Source: Bacteroidota bacterium
GTDB lineage: Bacteria; Bacteroidota; JABWAT01
DNA length: 64,000 nt
Reading direction: 5' to 3'
Assembly: GCA_020161835.1 (NCBI GenBank)
Contig: JAIUNL010000006.1
Coordinates: 62,001-126,000 of the forward strand
A program made the translations under genes and the position numbers. Under the pieces are notes generated by a model, which was not told the origin of the DNA, did no database searches, and saw only the letters and a list, made by a program, of their open reading frames with translations. The number at the start of each line of letters is the position of its first letter. Positions within the stretch are counted from its first letter, which is position 1. Below are positions 61,520 to 64,000 of the stretch, piece after piece.

Positions 61520-62694
61520 ATTTTTCCGGCTGTCTTTGTCAGATTTGCTACGATGACCGGAATCGAATATGCCTGAATTTTTTTGATGGATTCTGAACTG
61601 AAAGAAGCTCGGATATTGGAATTGGTTAACAGCCGTTCCAATACTTCTGCTAGTTTCTCTGCATTACCGTCAGGGAAAGTAAATCCGTTTTTACCTTCCT
61701 CAACCAGATCGGCCGAGCACCCGGTTGTGTCAGAAACGATGACAGGTAATCCGGCAGCCATTGCCTCATTGACCACCAATCCCCAGGTTTCTCCGTGTGT
61801 GGATGGTAAAACGAAAATATCAGATCCTGCATAAATGGAAGGAAGTTCTGTCTGATTTTTGAAACCGGAAAACCGAACATTCAATCTGTTTTTCATCGCA
61901 AAGTCTTCAAGGCTGGCTTTCATTTCGCCGTCTCCGGCAAATAAAATTACATGCGGAATGGATTTAAGAATAAGGGATGCCTGAAGAAGCAAATCGGGCC
62001 GTTTTTTAGAAATCAGTTTTCCGCAAAAAAGAATAATAGGGAGGTCAGACGAAATCTGATTTTCCTTTTTCCAATCCCTCTTTTCTGCATCGGTGCCGCA
62101 ATGAAAACGGTTATTATCAACAGCATAAGGCGTGAAAATAAGCTGGTCTTCTGTTGCTCCAAAATTTTTGAAGAAGGCCTTATTCCTTGATCCAATAAAC
62201 AGAAACCGGGAAACCCGGTTGAAAACAGTCACCTTGAGCAGGATTTTTTTAAATTTTTGAAGAAATCCGGTTTTCATTTCTTCCTGATTTAATGGAGTTT
62301 CTGCTCTCAGCCAGATTTTGGTTCCCGTAAACCATGCAGCAAAAATCGCCAGAAGGTGTGTCGGGTATCCCCATCCATGAATAATCAGAATTTCCGGGCG
62401 GGTTTTGATCAGATGAAGTATCAAACCGGGATTAAACAATCCGCTAAACCCGGAAACGGATGGCCTTGGGCTAAAATTTTTAAAGAATCTTGACTTATAT
62501 CCGTCTAAAAGTGGAATATCCCACTGGTATTTTACTCCAAAACCAGAGTCATGGTGTGATTTTAACCCCACATCAGAGCAATACCAGACTTCAAACCGGT
62601 CTCCCCAGACTGAGGCCAGTCCTGCCATCATCGGGCTGAAGTATTGAATCGGGTGGCTCAGAATAAAAACGATTTTTGGTTTTTTTGATTTCAT
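61516..62694 (-). CDS. GT4 glycosyltransferase
   Basis: A 392-residue GT-B enzyme. FILSHPIQYFSPMMAGLA at the N-terminus, ILFCGKLISKKRPDLLLQA opening the C-terminal domain, and HGETWGLVVNEAMAAGLPVI as donor motif. Overlaps its upstream neighbour as ATGA. Confidence 0.9.
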   Translation of the reverse strand: MKSKKPKIVFILSHPIQYFSPMMAGLASVWGDRFEVWYCSDVGLKSHHDSGFGVKYQWDIPLLDGYKSRFFKNFSPRPSVSGFSGLFNPGLILHLIKTRPEILIIHGWGYPTHLLAIFAAWFTGTKIWLRAETPLNQEEMKTGFLQKFKKILLKVTVFNRVSRFLFIGSRNKAFFKNFGATEDQLIFTPYAVDNNRFHCGTDAEKRDWKKENQISSDLPIILFCGKLISKKRPDLLLQASLILKSIPHVILFAGDGEMKASLEDFAMKNRLNVRFSGFKNQTELPSIYAGSDIFVLPSTHGETWGLVVNEAMAAGLPVIVSDTTGCSADLVEEGKNGFTFPDGNAEKLAEVLERLLTNSNIRASFSSESIKKIQAYSIPVIVANLTKTAGKI

Positions 62695-64000
62695 CGGGAA
62701 CTGGCTTCCGGATAATGGCTGGTTACCATTTTGTAGTGGGCTGTTTCTGACTGAACCTCCCGGTTTATTTCCTGAAAGGAAAAATTTTCAATGCTTTTTT
62801 TCAGGGATTCCGGATCGCCGGCTTTAAACAGGGTGCATCCGGTTTTATAAAAACCAGAAAGCTCTTTCGTTCCGCCCATATCAGATGCAATAATATTCAT
62901 TCCCCTTGCAATTCCTTCATGAAAGACTAGTGGTCCAATTTCAATCCATTCAGACGGTATAATAAGGACATGAGAATGGTCCAATTTTGAAATCAGGTCT
63001 TCTCTTGATTCACTTTTTTCAAGGCTTACATCCTGCCGGGAAGAAAGTCGGCTGATTCCAGTTTTGATTTCTGAATCAGTGTCCGGACGGATGGTTCCGA
63101 GTAGTAAAAGCCTCCGGTTTTCTCTGATTACAAGCTTTTCCCAGGAAGAAACAAGGGTAAGAATACCTTTGATCTTTTCCATCCGTCCCATAAAAACAAA
63201 GGTTACAGGTTTATCGGGCCTAATGCCGGATGCTGGAAAGTCAATAAATCTGGGGTCAATTCCATGTCTGATCATGGTGATGATCTCCGGATTAATTTTA
63301 TTTATCAGGAGGATATTTCTGATATACTCTGAAAATACAAACCAATGTCCAGCCAGTAATTTAATTCTTTCAAATGACTGAAGCTCAAGGGAAACCAAAT
63401 GTTTCATTCTGAAAATAGCCGGAAGTTTATTCCAGGATAAAAGCGGAAGCAGAATTCCGGCCAATTTTGCGGCAAATACCGGAAGTTGGGTCAGATTGTG
63501 AATTTGACAGGAAGTACAATCAACCGGATTGGGTTTAATACTGCATTCTTCCCTGTTAAAACGGTATAAGGTTCCTTTAGGACAACTAACCGGAGTATGA
63601 TAACTGAAATAGAACGGAAGCCCGGGTGAAATCGATCTTAGTCCTTCAACCAGAGCAGTATTGATGGTTCCGGTATAACCGTGAAGGTGAATAAAATCCG
63701 GAATCCAATCCGGATTTTTATGAAAAAATGTTTTCCAGTCCGTTACCTGTACCGGGTCATATTTTCCATAAATCTGGTCAGTTGTTTCATTTTCCAGCCA
63801 GACACCGGCAACCGGAAAATCATCATAATTATAGATGGAGATCCGTACTGCCGAACCGGAGAAATCCAGTTTGTCTGCCATAGTACCAACCGGGATTGCG
63901 GCCACAATTCTGACTTCATGGCCACCTTTCCTTAAAAAACCTACAAGACCGGAAACATAGACTTCCGATCCGCCTGAATGGTCAGGATAGTAGTTATAGT
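62691..64000 (-). CDS. GT4 glycosyltransferase (5' end cut by the window edge)
   Basis: A GT-B enzyme whose reading frame remains open through the right edge of the window. The apparent GTG start at 63905 is not real: the frame upstream of it encodes HSGGSEVYVSGLVGFLRKGG, the usual GT4 N-terminal block (GGSE, a helix, then GHEV), and continues to the edge. The C-terminal half has VTFVFMGRMEKIKGILTLV and IEIGPLVFHEGIARGMNIIA as donor motif. A cluster of Cys in DCTSCQIH, residues about 165-172 of the visible frame, may bind a metal. Confidence 0.9.
   Translation of the reverse strand, partial: YNYYPDHSGGSEVYVSGLVGFLRKGGHEVRIVAAIPVGTMADKLDFSGSAVRISIYNYDDFPVAGVWLENETTDQIYGKYDPVQVTDWKTFFHKNPDWIPDFIHLHGYTGTINTALVEGLRSISPGLPFYFSYHTPVSCPKGTLYRFNREECSIKPNPVDCTSCQIHNLTQLPVFAAKLAGILLPLLSWNKLPAIFRMKHLVSLELQSFERIKLLAGHWFVFSEYIRNILLINKINPEIITMIRHGIDPRFIDFPASGIRPDKPVTFVFMGRMEKIKGILTLVSSWEKLVIRENRRLLLLGTIRPDTDSEIKTGISRLSSRQDVSLEKSESREDLISKLDHSHVLIIPSEWIEIGPLVFHEGIARGMNIIASDMGGTKELSGFYKTGCTLFKAGDPESLKKSIENFSFQEINREVQSETAHYKMVTSHYPEASSR

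Noticed and set aside
63905..63907. GTG at 63905 as the start of the last glycosyltransferase
   Set aside because: The frame upstream encodes a typical GT4 N-terminus (GGSEVYV then GHEV) and stays open to the window edge.

Overview
The window looks like a chromosome segment from an uncultured member of the FCB superphylum, close to Bacteroidota, Balneolota or Ignavibacteriota. The evidence is a PorX-type regulator (response regulator plus PglZ-like domain, linked to type IX secretion), several TonB-dependent receptors, small lipoproteins, a salinixanthin-type carotenoid gene set, and promoter-like motifs of the Bacteroidota form TTTG-N20-TAnnTTTG. Base composition is moderately AT-rich. No rRNA, tRNA, CRISPR array or transposase was recognised. 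Both ends cut through genes: a cytochrome b at the left and a glycosyltransferase at the right.

Region by region. (1) 1-3650: the end of a quinol-oxidising cytochrome b gene, a CydA-like membrane protein whose tail resembles cytochrome c without a haem motif, an alpha/beta hydrolase and a DjlA-like J-domain protein. (2) 3659-13538, all minus strand: peptidase E, beta-carotene ketolase (crtW), two tandem paralogous lipoproteins, then a compact carotenoid operon read from right to left: crtB, a small exported protein, a lycopene cyclase, crtI, a PlsC-like acyltransferase, a GT2 glycosyltransferase, a CruF-like hydratase and a MOSC protein. Together these could make an acylated, glycosylated ketocarotenoid. 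(3) 13683-23356, plus strand: argC-argJ-argB-argD-argF-argR-argG-argH, the ArgJ-type arginine pathway from N-acetylglutamyl phosphate (argA is not needed when ArgJ is bifunctional). Most genes overlap, but the wide junctions hold repeat islands, and one island carries a four-helix-bundle (23S IVP/Avd-like) gene. An arginine-codon-rich mini-ORF precedes argC. (4) 23357-31645: a 26-residue membrane peptide behind two LacI-type palindromes, yifB/comM, aat, a CorA-like channel, a calcium-repeat secreted protein, a copper-type TonB receptor with a Cys-rich partner, and leucine dehydrogenase. (5) 31657-37664: a minus-strand uptake operon for a metal chelate (cobalamin or siderophore class).

(6) 37998-45203: porX, tsaE, tsaB, accD, arginase, panC, a Bax-inhibitor-1 protein, and a small lipoprotein behind a textbook sigma-54 promoter. 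(7) 45228-47928: a full-length protein of the ATP-dependent DNA ligase family with most nucleotidyl-transfer motifs eroded, a DUF4442-like protein and an exported protein of unknown function. (8) 48067-64000, minus strand: a surface polysaccharide locus with seven glycosyltransferases, two asparagine-synthetase-like amidotransferases, a Wzy-like polymerase, a methyltransferase in an AT-richer patch and a WcaF-like acetyltransferase.

The strongest candidates for something not well described are the inverted purine/pyrimidine repeat islands (one with a protein-coding cargo), the eroded DNA ligase, the haem-less cytochrome-c-like tail on the CydA-like protein, and the arginine-codon mini-ORF ahead of argC. 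All functional assignments come from reading the sequence by eye.
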